Origin: Vitis vinifera
Taxonomy: Eukaryota > Streptophyta > Magnoliopsida > Vitales > Vitaceae
DNA: 64,000 nt
Direction of reading: 5' to 3'
NCBI RefSeq assembly: GCF_030704535.1
Contig: NC_081810.1
Coordinates: forward strand, 8,566,501-8,630,500
Under the pieces are notes generated by a model that saw nothing but the letters and a program-made list of their open reading frames with translations, was not told the origin of the DNA and searched no databases. Both the position numbers and the translations under genes were made by a program. Position 1 is the stretch's first letter, and every line of letters starts with the position of its first letter. Shown one piece after another: positions 1 to 15,400 of the stretch.

Positions 1-1627
1 CATTGTTAAATTCATTTTTTTTACCATGAATTTTCAAATCAATTTCACTTGATCACAATCATTTCTTACCCTTTCATTCAAGCCTTAATTATCGAGAATA
101 ATCCATCCTAGTGGACGACACCTAAAAACCACTATACTATGGTAGTTTGTACTAAAACCATTTTTGATCAGGTACAAGCTACTCTAGAATAGTGAATTAG
201 GTTATAAATTTTGTTTTGATCCAATAAACGACGAAAAAACCAAGCGATTAGATTCATCTCCACATTCCTGCCACTCCTGTGATTTACTATGACAATATTG
301 GAACAATTGATCTTAGCGCTAACCTAGTGTTTCACTCATGAATGAAACATATTGCCATTAACTTTCACCTAGAACAAATCTTAGATTTTCTATCAACACA
401 GGCTTGATAAATATTTAAATAAAAAAAAATACTTGAAGATGGATGAGTAGACTTCAATGGATTTATAAAAATGAGAGTGAGTGGATATCTAAGTAATATA
501 TCAATAATTATTACAATATGTGTAACTCTTAAAATGATAACTTACAAAAATAATAAACTCTATAATCTAAAAATTTAAGATGTTTCTAATTCCATTATGA
601 TATTAATAGAGAATATAAGAAATTTACTTTAAAGTTAAATATGCATAAATATCAACATATATAAACAAATTGTTTAATTAAGAAAAGAATTTATGGCATG
701 GAATCTTTAATTTAGAGATCAAATTTTTCTAGATATATTATAAGATTGAGATTAGAAAATTATTATGGCTCATCATTTAATAGAGTTTATTAGCAGTTTT
801 CTTCCAATGACCTCTTCTTAAAAAGAAAAAAAAATAGAAAAAAAAAAAGATACAAAGAACAATGTATCAACTTAGGCTAATTTGACACCTATAAGAATCA
901 TATCTCTAAGGTATAATTTCATGTTTAATAACACGAACTATTATTTATCTAATCAAAACTAAAATGATGAATATTTGATTCTACAATTAAATTGTATGAT
1001 ATTTCAATAACAAGCACAATTTATTTTCGGGGAATGATTAATATTACTTTTAAATATGAACATTTGATTTAAGTTCTAAACCTAGATTCTTTTTTGCCTT
1101 ATGCATCAATCATACATAAATGTTCAACAAAAATGTTTATATAACTATGCCTAAGCCATTTAACTGTATGAGTATCATTAATTTAGAAGTCTCTTAGAAG
1201 AATAATATTTAAAGATTATTAGCAACAATAAAAGTCATACAAAAATAATTCAACTTTAAACAATAGAAATTAAAAAACAAAATACCTACCAAGTGAGATT
1301 TGCAATATGCTATCTTTAAAGAATAATTTTCTCTCTTTTGATACTGTCTAAAACGATAGTCAAACAATGTTTTCTCACATAAGATACAATAGTCAAATTT
1401 ATAGGAGATGTGCCTTTACAAAATCGATGGAGTTGCATCACTCAGTTAAGATGTTCCTCTCAACATAATGAGTAAAGGAGTAGGTAAATATGAGAATAAA
1501 ATTGATGATGATATTGAAATAAGACAAATGAAATTGCAAAAAATAGATTTTTTTTTCATGTTTGTAAATTCATTGATTACCTTTTTTTCCTTGTACTAAT
1601 TAACTTAATTATAAAAAAACATATTGA
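1..1627. other. AT-rich intergenic DNA, no gene seen
   Basis: No open frame here has codon content or motifs that look coding, and I recognise no RNA gene. The stretch is very AT-rich, with poly-A runs near 421-430 and 825-850. It may be decayed transposon sequence, but no ends could be defined. Confidence 0.5.
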
Positions 1628-2269
1628 TATTTCTAACCAACTTTGCTTCTCACCAATGATTTGATCAATTCTTCTAATCACATGACAAAAAAAAATAAAA
1701 AAATAAAAAATAAAAAAAAATAATAATAATACTTTTTCAATGACTTACCATTCAAGAATTCTTGATTTGACAATTGGTTATAGCTGTATGAAGATTGTAT
1801 TTACCTTTATAAAATTTTTTTATGCTGTCATGAAACTCTTAAATAACATGTTAACATCAACGTCAATACTACCTTTGCATATAGTCAAGGTGGCTTAAGA
1901 TAAGCTTAAAGTGAAAAAGATGCATCACAAAGTATGAATCACACAACATATCTCTAACAAACTTTGCTTCTCACCAATGATTTGATCAATTCTTCTAATC
2001 ACATGACAAAAAAATAAAAAATAAAAAATAAATAATAATAATAATAATAATACTTTTTCAATGACTTACCATTCAAGAATTCTTGATTTGACAATTGGTT
2101 ATACCTGTATGAAGATTGTATTTACCTTTGTAAAGATTTTTTATGCTATCATGAAACTCTTAAATAACATGTTAACATCAACGTTAATACTACCTTTGCA
2201 TATAGTCAAGGTGGCTTAAGATAAGCTTAAAGAGAAAAAGATGCATCACAACATATGGATCACATTACA
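1628..2269. repeat. Tandem duplication, two units of about 321 bp
   Basis: Unit 1 covers about 1628-1948 and unit 2 about 1949-2269, head to tail. Both start near TCTAAC(C/A)AACTTTGCTTCT and run through a poly-A/TAA tract into the same non-coding sequence, ending around GATGCATCACAA. Outside the A-rich tract I see only about ten substitutions, so the duplication is fairly recent. No coding content is visible. Confidence 0.85.
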
Positions 2270-3550
2270 AATTTTTGGCCATAAAAATCTTATCGATTCA
2301 GTAATAAATCTATAGTAATAATACACTTTGATTGGTGATTGATTAATTGGTGTCAAAATTGGGCCCTAAAAATGGACTATGGTGGCCTTTGCCATGACCA
2401 AAAGTCGAATAATTTCTTAATAACAATGAGAGAATCTTTCTAGATTAAGTTTCCGACAACACTGACTTTACCATTAAATGTATGAAGATTACAAATCAAT
2501 AAGCTTTAAGATATGACAAATGATTTAATAATTTAAGATTAACTTTAAAGTAAAAGGAAGTTATGATTTAGATAGAGACATGGAATATTGAAAATGTCAT
2601 GTATGCAATAATCAATGCGTAGATACAACCTTCCACCTAACTTTAAAATTTTTTTTTTCTTTTCCCTTTTTTTCTTTCTACTCTATGGAAAAATCCCCCT
2701 TTATTAATTGAGCAGCTTTATCACATGATACCTAACTTTGAAAATGTCCCCTTTATTTATTTATTTACTTTTTTTTTTTGGCTTTTTCCATATAGTAAGC
2801 AAGTCAAATTTTGGAAGATAACGAGACAAAGAGGTTGCTGCATTGAGTTAGGTGGGTCCCATCATAAATTGCCTTTAATTGAGAGCATGCACATGCAGAT
2901 TGACTGTTGTGGCGAAATCAAAATTCGTTATGCTATTTGAAAAGCACTGCAGTGCCACGTGTGCGGCCAAGGTGTCATGTATAATTCGATGGGTTTATAT
3001 CATGGTGGTATTACTTTACACTTTGATTATTATTATTATTATTATTTTACAATCTCATATGTTTATATCATTATTTAATAATTTTCACTTTATTATATAT
3101 TTTGAATGACCCAAATCAAAAGTTTGATATATATTTTTTATACGTCATATTGTTTCATAATCCGGGTTTCATGGTTTCGTACTTTATATATTATTCCATC
3201 ATTTTGTATTTAAATTTTATTATTTTTTCATATGTTTATATTTTTATTGAATGACCGACATTTTATCGTACATTCTCAATGGTTAATGATTAAGATAAAA
3301 AATTTGATATGATATGAAATTAATATTATAATTTTTTTTAGAGAGAACAAGGGGGTTATTTGTCAATCTCATAATTATTATTTTTAAAAATGTCATTTTT
3401 TTTTTCTCTTCTAGTCAAAATTTGGGAGATAGTCTCGCCACATTCATAGCTGTATTGGGCCCATGGTGGTTCAATAACCATCTGCTTTAATTGACAATAC
3501 ACATACAAGTCAATTACCACACAATGCCGCAGAATTAAAAAAAATGTAAA

Positions 3551-3586
<36 letters not shown>

Positions 3587-3959
3587 GAAAAATAAAAAGT
3601 GAAAAGTGAAATTTAATGGAAATGGTTGATGGGTAATGACAAATGACACGATATTTTGAAATATGTAAGATTTTAAACAATTTAAGTGAATTTTTTTTTT
3701 CATATTTTTTTTATTATAAATCAAATAAAAAATTTAGATTTTTTTTTCTTTCTTTTTTGTTCTTCTTGTTGTTGTTTAGTTCAAGTCAACTGAGCAATAG
3801 CTTCAAATTTGAAGCGTGTCACTCAGTTACTTACAACTATATAAAAATCATGGTCAAATTTCAATACTTAATTGACTAAACCCCATTGCTCTTGAGCATT
3901 CAATGAACATCTACAAAATTAGAAATTTGCACGTTACTTTCCAGCCACCAGAAAGGAAG
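2270..3959. other. AT-rich intergenic DNA with (ATT)n and (ATA)n microsatellites
   Basis: No gene is supported. There are trinucleotide runs near 3024-3046 (ATT) and 3550-3582 (ATA). The short open frames here are low-complexity Phe/Ile/Lys runs typical of chance in AT-rich DNA. Segments near 2795-2930 and 3415-3540 resemble each other loosely, which may be an old duplication. Confidence 0.5.
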
Positions 3960-4428
3960 GGGCACATAACAACTGAGCCGACAGAGCCGTAAAGTAGGAA
4001 ATTTTGATACTATACTCAACTTACCATGTGATCTGTTAAAATATATGAGTAAATTTCGACCGTTAAATTAAAATATTAAAAAAAGTAAGATTTAGATATA
4101 AAGAAATATAACTTTAAGGACACGTAACAACTGAGCCGACAAAGATGTAATAATATAGGAAAATTTGGTCTTATACTCAACTTATCATCTGATTCGTTAA
4201 AATATATGATTAAATTTTGACCGTTGAATAAAAATATTTAAAAAAGTAAGATTTTGATATAAAGAAATATAACTTAAAGGGCACATAACAACTGACGCGT
4301 AAAAAGTAGGAAAATTTGGTCTTATACTTAACTTATCATCTAATTTGTTAAAATATATGATTAAATTTGAACAGTTAACTAAAATATTAAGAAAAATAAA
4401 ATTTAGGTATAAAGAAATATAACTTAAA
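3960..4428. repeat. Three diverged tandem units of about 155 bp
   Basis: Units lie at about 3960-4117, 4118-4278 and 4279-4428. Each begins near GG(G/A)CAC(A/G)TAACAACTGA, passes through ACTCAACTTA-like and GTTAAAATATATGA segments, and ends at AAAGAAATATAACTT. Copies 2 and 3 are closer to each other than to copy 1. Nothing in them looks coding. Confidence 0.85.
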
Positions 4429-6480
4429 TAAAAGTTATATTTAATTTTTAGAAAGTATTAAGAAAAGTATATATAATTTTAATTAATTTAAAGTAGGAGA
4501 TAAAAACAATTTATTATCTTTAATCTATTTTTTTATTTTTTTTATTTATTTTAAAATTTAGCGAAACCAAACAAATTGAAAACAATGCCCACTTTTTTTT
4601 GTTGGGAAAACAATGCCAATGTAAGATTAAATTTGAATAATTGAGTGAAAGTATTTAAAAAAATAAAATATAAATAAAAAAGAAAAAACACGAGGTGTAT
4701 AAAAAACTAAGACATAAATATAGAAACAATAAAAATATTTATGAATTCTAAAGCAATGAGATTCTTTTCAATCACGTAACCATTTATAATTATATCACAC
4801 TTTTTGTTGCGATGTAATACTCCAATTCACGCTAGCGCCATGACCAAAAGCAAAAAGTAGAAACTATTTTAGAAAATTTCTAAGGCATGCAGCGTAATGA
4901 CTCAAGTGGATTCTCTTGGTGTACAAATGTCTATGGGATTGATTTGATCCCTTCTTTCTCTAGAAAAAATTTGACTGGTCTTGCAAGAACCTTTCCTCCT
5001 CTGTGTTTGGTCCCATCATTGACGGGCATTTAATAAAGAAACTATCCAAAACATTTTACCTAAAGATAATGAAAGAAACCAAAGGAAAAAAAGGAAAAAA
5101 AATCTCAAAGGTATTCCGTTGCTCCACACTTGGGTGGTATGATATGATTTGTGTTTGTCTTTATTCCAAAATATCTACCAAGAAAATCACAAACTAATCC
5201 AAATTGTCCTGGCTAAAAATTTGTCAAATCAATCAAAGTAGCTTAAGTTTCAATCATTTTCACATGTGTTTTTTTTCTTCTAAATTTCAATAGGTAGTAG
5301 TAATGCTTACTCATCAAGTAAATTGGATGCACCACTTGTTAGACAAATTGAGGTCGCAAGGAGCAGGTGGCTAGCCACCATAGTAGTTGGAATGCTTTCA
5401 ACATTTCACACCATGTTTCAAGGTTTTATATTGTGTGGGTGGTTGGTTGATTAGGGTTTTGCAATAACTAAGTCCTAACTCCTAAGTACAATGTTGAATG
5501 GAATATTTTTTAGAATAATTTTTAAGTATTTTATGATCAATAAGAAGTAAAAGGCAGTCCATCCTTACTGAAAATGATTAGAAATATTTATCGTTTAGTG
5601 TAAAATATATAATTCTTCTAGAAGATTAATTTATAACTACTTATCATGAATGATATCAGTTAGAAGTTAAATCTCTATTGTTATGAAATGTTATATTTGA
5701 TCGATGACAACAAATTAAAAACTGATCTATTAAACTTATTAAAGTACAAAACAATACAATAGTACGACTGTACTATCATACTTAAAATGACAAAGATAAT
5801 TTAATGTGAAGTCTAAGTGTCTATTTAGGAACCGTTTTCAAATTTAAAACACGGTTTTAGAACAAATTTTCTTTATTTTTTAAATCATCTTAAGGTGAAC
5901 TAAACGCATCAACCAAGATGATATTTTATAGTTGCCCCTCCAATGTAATCTTATTCTTGAATACGATACAACGAAGAACTATTTTTAAAAAATTACTCTC
6001 AAAAATTGATTCCTAAGAATCATTCTTGCAAACATGACCAAACAAACCATAATTATTTCAAAAGTTCATATCTTCTCGTGTTCTCATACCAAGTCCAAAA
6101 ATCAAAATACCAACAACAAACTGTTTTCTGACAACTATCAATTTTGATTTAGTAAAATAAAGTAGAAGCTCTTGATTATTTGAACGGTCAATCAACCTCA
6201 ACAAGGTCTCATCTGCATGGGGTCTTGCACCAAACCTACAAAATTAAATGCATTTCAATGGAGCCCACATTTGAAAAATTTTGCGTTTGTCTGGAATATC
6301 AAACATTGCGACCGCTTCATTTCACGTAAACGCGTCTTGATGCTAATTGACATCTATTTTTCATCGTTCTCAACTAATTAATGCCCCCTGCTTACTTTTC
6401 CAAACGTAGAAATGTGATCCCAACCAGGCCATGCACTACTGGTCATGAGGATTAGGTAATCTGCCAAAGGCCATACGCCT
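4429..6480. other. Intergenic DNA and distal promoter of the peroxidase gene
   Basis: I see no gene. At 5815-6050 the outer sequences are loosely inverted (TTTAGGAACCG on the left, ACCAAACAAACC on the right), which could mark an old MITE, but no target duplication could be read. The last few hundred bases are presumably promoter for the peroxidase gene. Confidence 0.45.
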
Positions 6481-6481
6481 C

Positions 6482-6489
6482 TATATAAA
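6482..6489 (+). promoter_or_regulatory. TATA box of the peroxidase gene
   Basis: The sequence TATATAAA lies about 90 bp upstream of the peroxidase ATG at 6575. That spacing suits a plant TATA box with transcription starting near 6510-6520 and a leader of about 60 nt. This is inferred from sequence only. Confidence 0.7.
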
Positions 6490-6574
6490 ACCCTACCTGG
6501 ACTGCCTTGTGCTCACCACACTCCACTCTTAAACCCTAAATTTTTCTTTTTCTCTTTTCTGGCTGATTAGTCCT

Positions 6575-8715
<2,141 letters not shown>

Positions 8716-8738
8716 GAGAGGCTTGATCATCATTTGGG

Positions 8739-8744
8739 AATAAA
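8739..8744 (+). terminator. Polyadenylation signal of the peroxidase gene
   Basis: AATAAA lies 24 bp after the stop codon at 8715. It fits a near-upstream element for 3' end formation, although another signal further down could also be used. Confidence 0.5.
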
Positions 8745-8759
8745 AATCAATAGAAAAAA

Positions 8760-10635
8760 AAATGAATTTCGATTTTTCTGCAAAGTTGTTTGGCTGTGGT
8801 AGAGTTGTTATCTTGGGAAAGGTAGAGAGTGATTGTTTGGAGGGATTCAACTCATGAGTTTTATGTTGTTATTTTGCTTGCTATGATCAAAATAATATCA
8901 TAATTTATGATTAATATTTATTTTCTCGTGTACTCTTTTACTCTAAGGCTGAATCTTATAATTTCATCTAAATATAAATATATATCAGAAATTAGGACTC
9001 TAATATTATATTAAATTATTAATTTAATTTCAAAATAAAAAAAGATGTACTTGGAAAATGTTCAAGAATTTGCTGTGGGGGCGAATTAGATAAAAACAAG
9101 AATTGGGGGGAAATAATTTAATTTTCTTTTCCTTTTCTTTTTCCTTTTCTCGAGGGTGAATTCATTTTTCGTGAAGTACCCGGGAAAGGGAATTGGAAAT
9201 TTCTCAAGGAGTTGGTTTTCTTTCTTGTAAACGGGTTTTGGTTGCCGTGTAACGCCTCAAATCTCCAAATTGCGGTAAGTGCCTCTGGATTCTGATGTGA
9301 TTTCCGCCATTTTGTTGTTTGAGATATATGATTACTTTGCACACTCTGCCCTCTAGGGTTTTGCTCGGATTGCTTGGTCGTTGAGACAATGGAAGAAAAG
9401 AAAATCAAGTCAACTTTGAATTCGTGTGTGCTTTTTGTTGTGTTCTGGGGAAATTGAAAAGAGAAAATTCGCAACTTTAGCAAGCCTAAATCTTAATTTA
9501 GTGGAGGTTTCAGTTTTCTTGGGTCTTACATAATGAAATCTCTAAGAATCAGAATTCTACTTCCTTTCTTTCCGTACATTCCCCCCTCCATCAAACAGAG
9601 TGTTTGTTTTCTCATAAGCAGAGTGTTTTGTTGTTGTTGCTGTTATTATCAATAGATCACTAACAGTGAAACATTTTTTTATTTCTTTTTCTCTTCTTTT
9701 CCTTGACATGTATCAACATTTTGAATATAGTAGCAATGAAATTGAACAAAGTTCTGATCACCAAGGAGTGAAATTAAAATGCAGAAGGGATTAGTCTATC
9801 ATTTGCTGCGGATATAGATTGTGGGTAGTTTGATACCATCGGCATGCATATGTTGGAAATGGTGCTTGAAAATGAAAATGTGATGTGAACTTGGTGGAGA
9901 AAGTTAGGAGATCCTCTAGGACTTTGATCTTGTGGTACCCTGGAGAGGATAACCATAATCAATGGTGCATAGTTTCTAGATGCTTCTGGTATAGGGCACA
10001 ATTGTGACATGATTGTAGAGAAGCCCTTAAGGTATTCAAGCAATAGTTGGGGTTAGGCAAAATGTAATTCGTTTGTGGGATGTCAAGGCACAGAAAAAAG
10101 ATGTGAAAGTTGCCGTTTGTGCCAAGCTGACTGCTTGAATGAGATGAAAAGAGTGAAATGCAGGGGAGTAGACTTGGTTAGATTTATATCATTGACATAC
10201 AATAGTGGAACAAGAAAACATCTGAATCCTTGAATCATTCCAAATGAGCCATAAGGTGACGAATATGAGTTGAATTCCAAGATATTAGCACCAAGGGTTT
10301 GTTTGAGAATATGGAGGGGCCTTATGGAATAGATTAATGAAAAAACCTGAGGATTGTTCCTATACACATCTTCTGATAGTTTCTACTGGTTGATCAATGG
10401 TCCAATTTTAGGCGACGATAAGATCGATAATGGCACTGACAGTAGTGCACTTAATATGACTGAAGGCCCCATCGAAATTGAGAGTTTTTTATTTTTTATT
10501 GTTAGTCTCATATTTTGCTATTGACCTACTTATATTTGATTAACTTATCAGGCTTTTATATTGTATTTTAAGCCTTAATAAGCCAGCAATATCAATGACA
10601 GGGCAACAAACAAAACCAAGTACCATGTGTTGTGC
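8760..10635. other. Intergenic DNA left of the retrotransposon
   Basis: No protein gene is supported. At about 9120-9275 (+) a mixed-composition stretch ends in a good 5' splice-site match (GCG|GTAAGTG), so it could be a non-coding first exon of a transcript. I cannot find a convincing continuation. The stretch 9770-10630 has higher complexity but its frames are interrupted. Confidence 0.35.
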
Positions 10636-10640
10636 ACCAT
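10636..10640. repeat. Target-site duplication, left copy (ACCAT)
   Basis: ACCAT lies directly before the left LTR and is repeated exactly at 24833-24837 directly after the right LTR. Five base pairs is the usual duplication size for Ty3/gypsy integration, so these two sites fix the ends of the element. Confidence 0.85.
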
Positions 10641-12444
10641 TGACCGAACTTATCTGTTGTACCAAATACTTAGCCTTTTTACATAGCAACTCTAGTCAAG
10701 AAAAACTAGAGAAAGAGTCACTACGACCTTTGTAGTACTTTGGGTATTATCCTCAGGGATTGACTTATGGAAATTGTCAATACTAGAATAAATGAAGTGC
10801 TTTTGTTTAAATCCTAAAGTGAAAAACAATTTGGGAATTACCTTTTATGAAATGGGATTAAGTGAATAAAACTAAATTAATAACAAAATGAATATTGATT
10901 TTTAATTCAATCGATTCAAGTTTGGGGCTTTCCATAATCCAACTTAAGGTATAGAAATAGAGAGAATAAGGGTTTCTTAAGTAAAGTGATCTTAGGGTTT
11001 TGGGATCCTTGGCCGTTTTGCGATCAACTTGAGTTTTATAAATCAAAATTGCATTTGAAACCTAATTTTTCCTTTTTAAAACAAATTTCTAAAACCATCA
11101 AATGAATGAGATTGATTACCAGTTTAAGATTTGACTTTTTAATCCTTCTTACTCCTTATAGCTTTGTTTTGGGGCAAATAACGATAGGGAAGACGAGGAT
11201 AACTAATGATAAAAAATTATCAAAAATCACTAGTATTAGGTAATAACCTACCGTATCATTTCCTAAACTAACTCACAAGGATAGAATAAAAAAATTGATA
11301 AATTGTCACCCAACTAATAATTAATCTCATTGTTATAATAATTTACCCATTGTCCGTGTAGGTTTCCTAGCCCTTAGGTTTTCATGTTTCAAGCCTTAAG
11401 TTAGCTTCTTAGCCTCTTATGAGGGTGATGTCACATTCACAATTCATAATGGGGTAAAAATCCATAATTTGAATAAAAAGAAACTAAAAACAATATATTT
11501 AATAAAGAAGAAAAGGAAAACAAGTCAAAGTTCTTGTCTTCTTCCACCTTCAATGTCAAACTCTTAGGAAAAAAATATCCAAGATACCTTAAACCTAGAA
11601 TTAAGAGAATTTATATAATATCATCAATTACCTAACATGTGGTACACTCTCATTGGCCACTTATTACAAAAATAATTATCTAAAAAAATGATTAAAAAAT
11701 AATCAAATGGTGATTTCTAGTCGTGTAGGGTCCACTTAGGGCGAATGGAGTGCCCTAGATGCAATTGTCGAGGTAGAGGAGGCAAAACATCAAAGTGACA
11801 GTGGGTGAATTCAAAATTGGCATTGACAAAACATCAAATGGGAGTCATAAGTTGAATTTCAAAATCATTTCGAAATGACCCTTGAGCTTTGCGCAGTTGT
11901 CTTCAAATTACCATAACTTCTTCATTTCAACTCTGATTTGTACACCATTTGAAGTGTTGGACTCTTGACTTCCCGAGCTTCGAAACGATATATAGTATGC
12001 CTAAAATGGATTTTAGGAATTACTCCAAATTTGTCCTCAAAGTCAGAGTACATGTTACCACTAGATTTTGAATTCCAAATTTCTATGCAACTGAATCTTG
12101 CTTCATGTCTCATTTCCCATGTTTTCTTGCCTTCTTTCTTAATCCATAATGGTCATTTCTCATATTCCAAACTCATGATATCCTCGTTTTGCCTTTTCTC
12201 ATAGTCTATAAGTCTTGACTCACTTATTTCCTCATTTAGTCATTTCTTGATCCTTCAAAATCTAAAGTGATTCAACTTGTACCTTTTTCTTTCCTTGAAC
12301 TTGAGATAAGTCGCCAAAGTACAAGTTAAACTCATGACTAGGGCCTTAGCATTGATTTAGGTCAAATTGGGTAATTTGAATGTCCTTTGGTGCACAAATC
12401 ATATCGAATTTGTGCCATTAGAGCACATAATTTGGCTCCAATCC
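10641..12444 (-). repeat. 3' LTR of the Athila-like element
   Basis: About 1804 bp, matching 23069-24832 along its whole length. It is the 3' LTR because the element reads on the minus strand. A conserved stretch near 11870-12110 is the same in both copies and gives rise to a short chance open frame. The internal side is followed by a purine-rich tract. Confidence 0.9.
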
Positions 12445-12456
12445 CCCTCAACCCAA
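12445..12456 (-). other. Polypurine tract of the element
   Basis: On the minus strand a purine-rich run (GGGTTGAGGGGG-like) directly precedes the 3' LTR. This is where plus-strand DNA synthesis is primed in LTR elements. Position and composition are the only evidence. Confidence 0.55.
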
Positions 12457-12459
12457 ACT

Positions 12460-15400
12460 TTGCTAGTCCTTAGCAAATAAAAAAAGTAAAAAAAAAAAAA
12501 TGAAAAATATGTAATGAGATTCATGAGACCATATTGACTCAACATAACATGTTTCACACACAAGATACCTAAGTAGTCAAATTTCCTAGAATTGAGCAAG
12601 ATGACACAAGATATGCAATTTTTTAGTTTTCTCACCTTATCTTCGTATACAAAAATGAGCATCAATGTTTGGCATTCCCCTTAGTGTCTCTTGATTTTCC
12701 CTTGATTGGTTCTTTCCACCTAAACCTCATGTGCTTAATTTTGGTGTCCTTTCATAGTATTTTTCTTAAAACATTTCTTAAACTCAAATTTCATCATTCT
12801 TTAAGTTCAAGAGGGAAGAATTTATTTTGATTTTTCTTTCTTAGTTTAGGAAATCTCCTTCTATATGGCTCAATAGGGATCCACCGACAACTCCCGAGTT
12901 TTCACCCAAGGTACCAGGTATTAAGGACCTTTATAGGCCACTTACCCCTTAGTTATCACCCTAGCTCAAGGTAGAACAAGGTTGAATTTCCTAAACGTTT
13001 ATTCCTTTTTATTTTTATTTTTTCAAGACTGAGTTTAGTTTGTGTAACGAGCAAGATATCGATGACTCCTAACCAGTTGGTTTTGGGCGCCAAGGCTTGA
13101 AGACATAAGGCAATTACCCCTAGGATAATTGCTCAAGCTTAATCAGTCATTTTCAAATTTTTTTTTTCAATTTGTTTTTCTTTTCTCCTCCTCTTGCTAC
13201 TTAAGAACAACTCCTTTCAAGCTAAAGAAATTGTCTTAATCAAGATACCATAAGGGTACACGTGCTTTGTGTGTGCTTTGAGTCTTAACTAGAAAATAAC
13301 CATCAAAGAAAAATTGAAGGTATTCCAAGGATTCAACCTAACTATTTTTGCACTTAAAGGTATAGAAAGATGAGATATGTGAACTAATACTCTTGCTTTA
13401 ACTATATTTCTTCTCAAATTCTAAAGAAATAATACTACTTAAAGTATTCTCATGCAAAATAAACCATGAATTACCAAAGCAAATCAAGAATCTCATTAAC
13501 TAACCAAAGATAGCATGCAAACTTTTAAAAAAAATAAAAATTAGGGCTAATATACCTTCTCCCTCAACCTTAATTACACATTGTCCCCAATGTGTAGGAT
13601 AATGGGTCAAAAGAAAGGAAAAAGGAAAATATTACCTTCAGATCATCAGGTGAGAAGTTTGTTATGAGGATTTCATATAAACTGGTCTTGCACAAAAGCA
13701 ACAAGATCAATAGCAAAAGTATGCATAAAGAAAACTATAAATGGTGAGATTCGAAAAGAAAGTATAAGAGCATAAGTATGCCCCAAAAATACCATAGTGT
13801 ATACAACCATCTCGAAGAAGGTATGTATAAAAATGAAAATCAAGCGCCAATGATAGGAACAACAACTCCATCTATCTCCTCCAACACAGGGGTGGCTACT
13901 TGGTCAATGTCCTCCGATATAGGTGTAGTAGCCTGATCAGTGATCTCCAATATAGATGTAATAGCCTCACCACCATTCTACATCATAGGGGGGTCATCGC
14001 TAATGATGATTTCCACACCAATGTCAGCAACTCGAATGAAAATCTCACCATCGACCTGACCTGTAGAATATGGAATATCAATGATCAAGGTAAAAATCTT
14101 AGTTGTAGCATCACCTGATGTCTGTAAAATAGGCATGGTCTCATAGGCTACCGTCGGTGCTCTAGTGTCAAAGCCTCAACTAATCACCTCTGGGCCACCA
14201 TCAACCTCTAAGTTGGTATCAGCTGGTGTAACAAAATCTTCCCTCTATCTAAGTGGAATAACCAAGGAAGTGAACTACCATACAAAAAAAGTGAGGTCAT
14301 CCATCCGAGTCTTCATCTTACTTAAGCAAGCATCAATGCGGGAATCCATGGACACAAATAACTCTTGAAGTGTGTTTAGATGGGCCATGATCGATAAGGT
14401 ACTCGGGATAGCATCAGCAACCTGAGGCTGCGAAGGTCTAGGGATATTAGAGACTGGTACTACTGGTGTAGAAATAGGAACAACAGGCTCTGGGGCACTC
14501 AAAAGAGGTGGTGGAAAAAGAATAGGAAGCACTAGTAAGCTCGTGTCAAAAGTAGGAGTAGGTGGAAGTGGGCTCTCTGCAGTAGATGGAAGTGGAACAA
14601 CATGCAAAGCTCTCTTTCGCCTAGTTCCATGGGTAGTCAACTGTGACCTTGAATGAATCACTCGAGTCCATTGATCGATAACATAAGTGTGAGAAGCCAT
14701 GCGGCAATCAAACTCAGGTAACTAGTGTCCACAGCGAAGCAAGTAGTATGAGAGCAATTGAGACAAAGGAATGAGATTGCTTTGAGTTGAAGCTAACTGT
14801 TTCTCCTTCACCTTTTGAAAAAAATAAATGATGGTATCCATGATGAGTTGAGTTGGACTCCACCACTCACCGTCTACATGTGATATAACCCCCATAAGAT
14901 TAAACCAGAGCGCTTTGTAGAGTGTCCAAATGGAAAAATGTTGGTGTTAATGACTTGATCCACAAACCATAAGATCTGTGGCATCTCAAGGCGAGTAATG
15001 GGCGAACGACAACGAGTATCTCGAGGTGCTAGTATACGTGCAATCCTCGGAAAGGTTGGTTGTGACGAAGGTGCAAATTAGGCTTCAAGAGGAGCAGATG
15101 ATGGTAAACCAAAGGCTACAACAATGGTCTTAGTGGAAATAATATCAACTCGTCCTTTGATAGAAAAATTTAACTCTCGATACCCCCCTCTCCAATCCTC
15201 AAGAATAGAGAAGAACTCTCATACACTAGCGGCATAAAAATTTGGGAGAAAATCCATCAATGCGAGAAAATAATATTGATCGAGGAGACGCATGGATCGT
15301 GCATTGGGCTTATAAGTACTAAATCCCTTTGTCATAAGAGAATTCCTTACCAAACTCCGATCGAGATAGGTCCACCCTAGGGTCATCATCCCAAACTCTT

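Noticed and set aside
2725-3879. Several short open frames on both strands rich in Phe, Ile and Lys
   Set aside because: Low-complexity translations of AT microsatellites and poly-T, with no motif, start context or splice logic.
9118-9483. Minus-strand 121-codon frame left of the retrotransposon
   Set aside because: Lys/Ser/Gln-rich with no motif, and the opposite strand has a better case as a non-coding exon.
11922-12204. Frames repeated at 11922-12204 and 24319-24658, at first suggestive of a conserved small protein
   Set aside because: They lie in the two LTRs; the similarity reflects LTR identity, not protein conservation.
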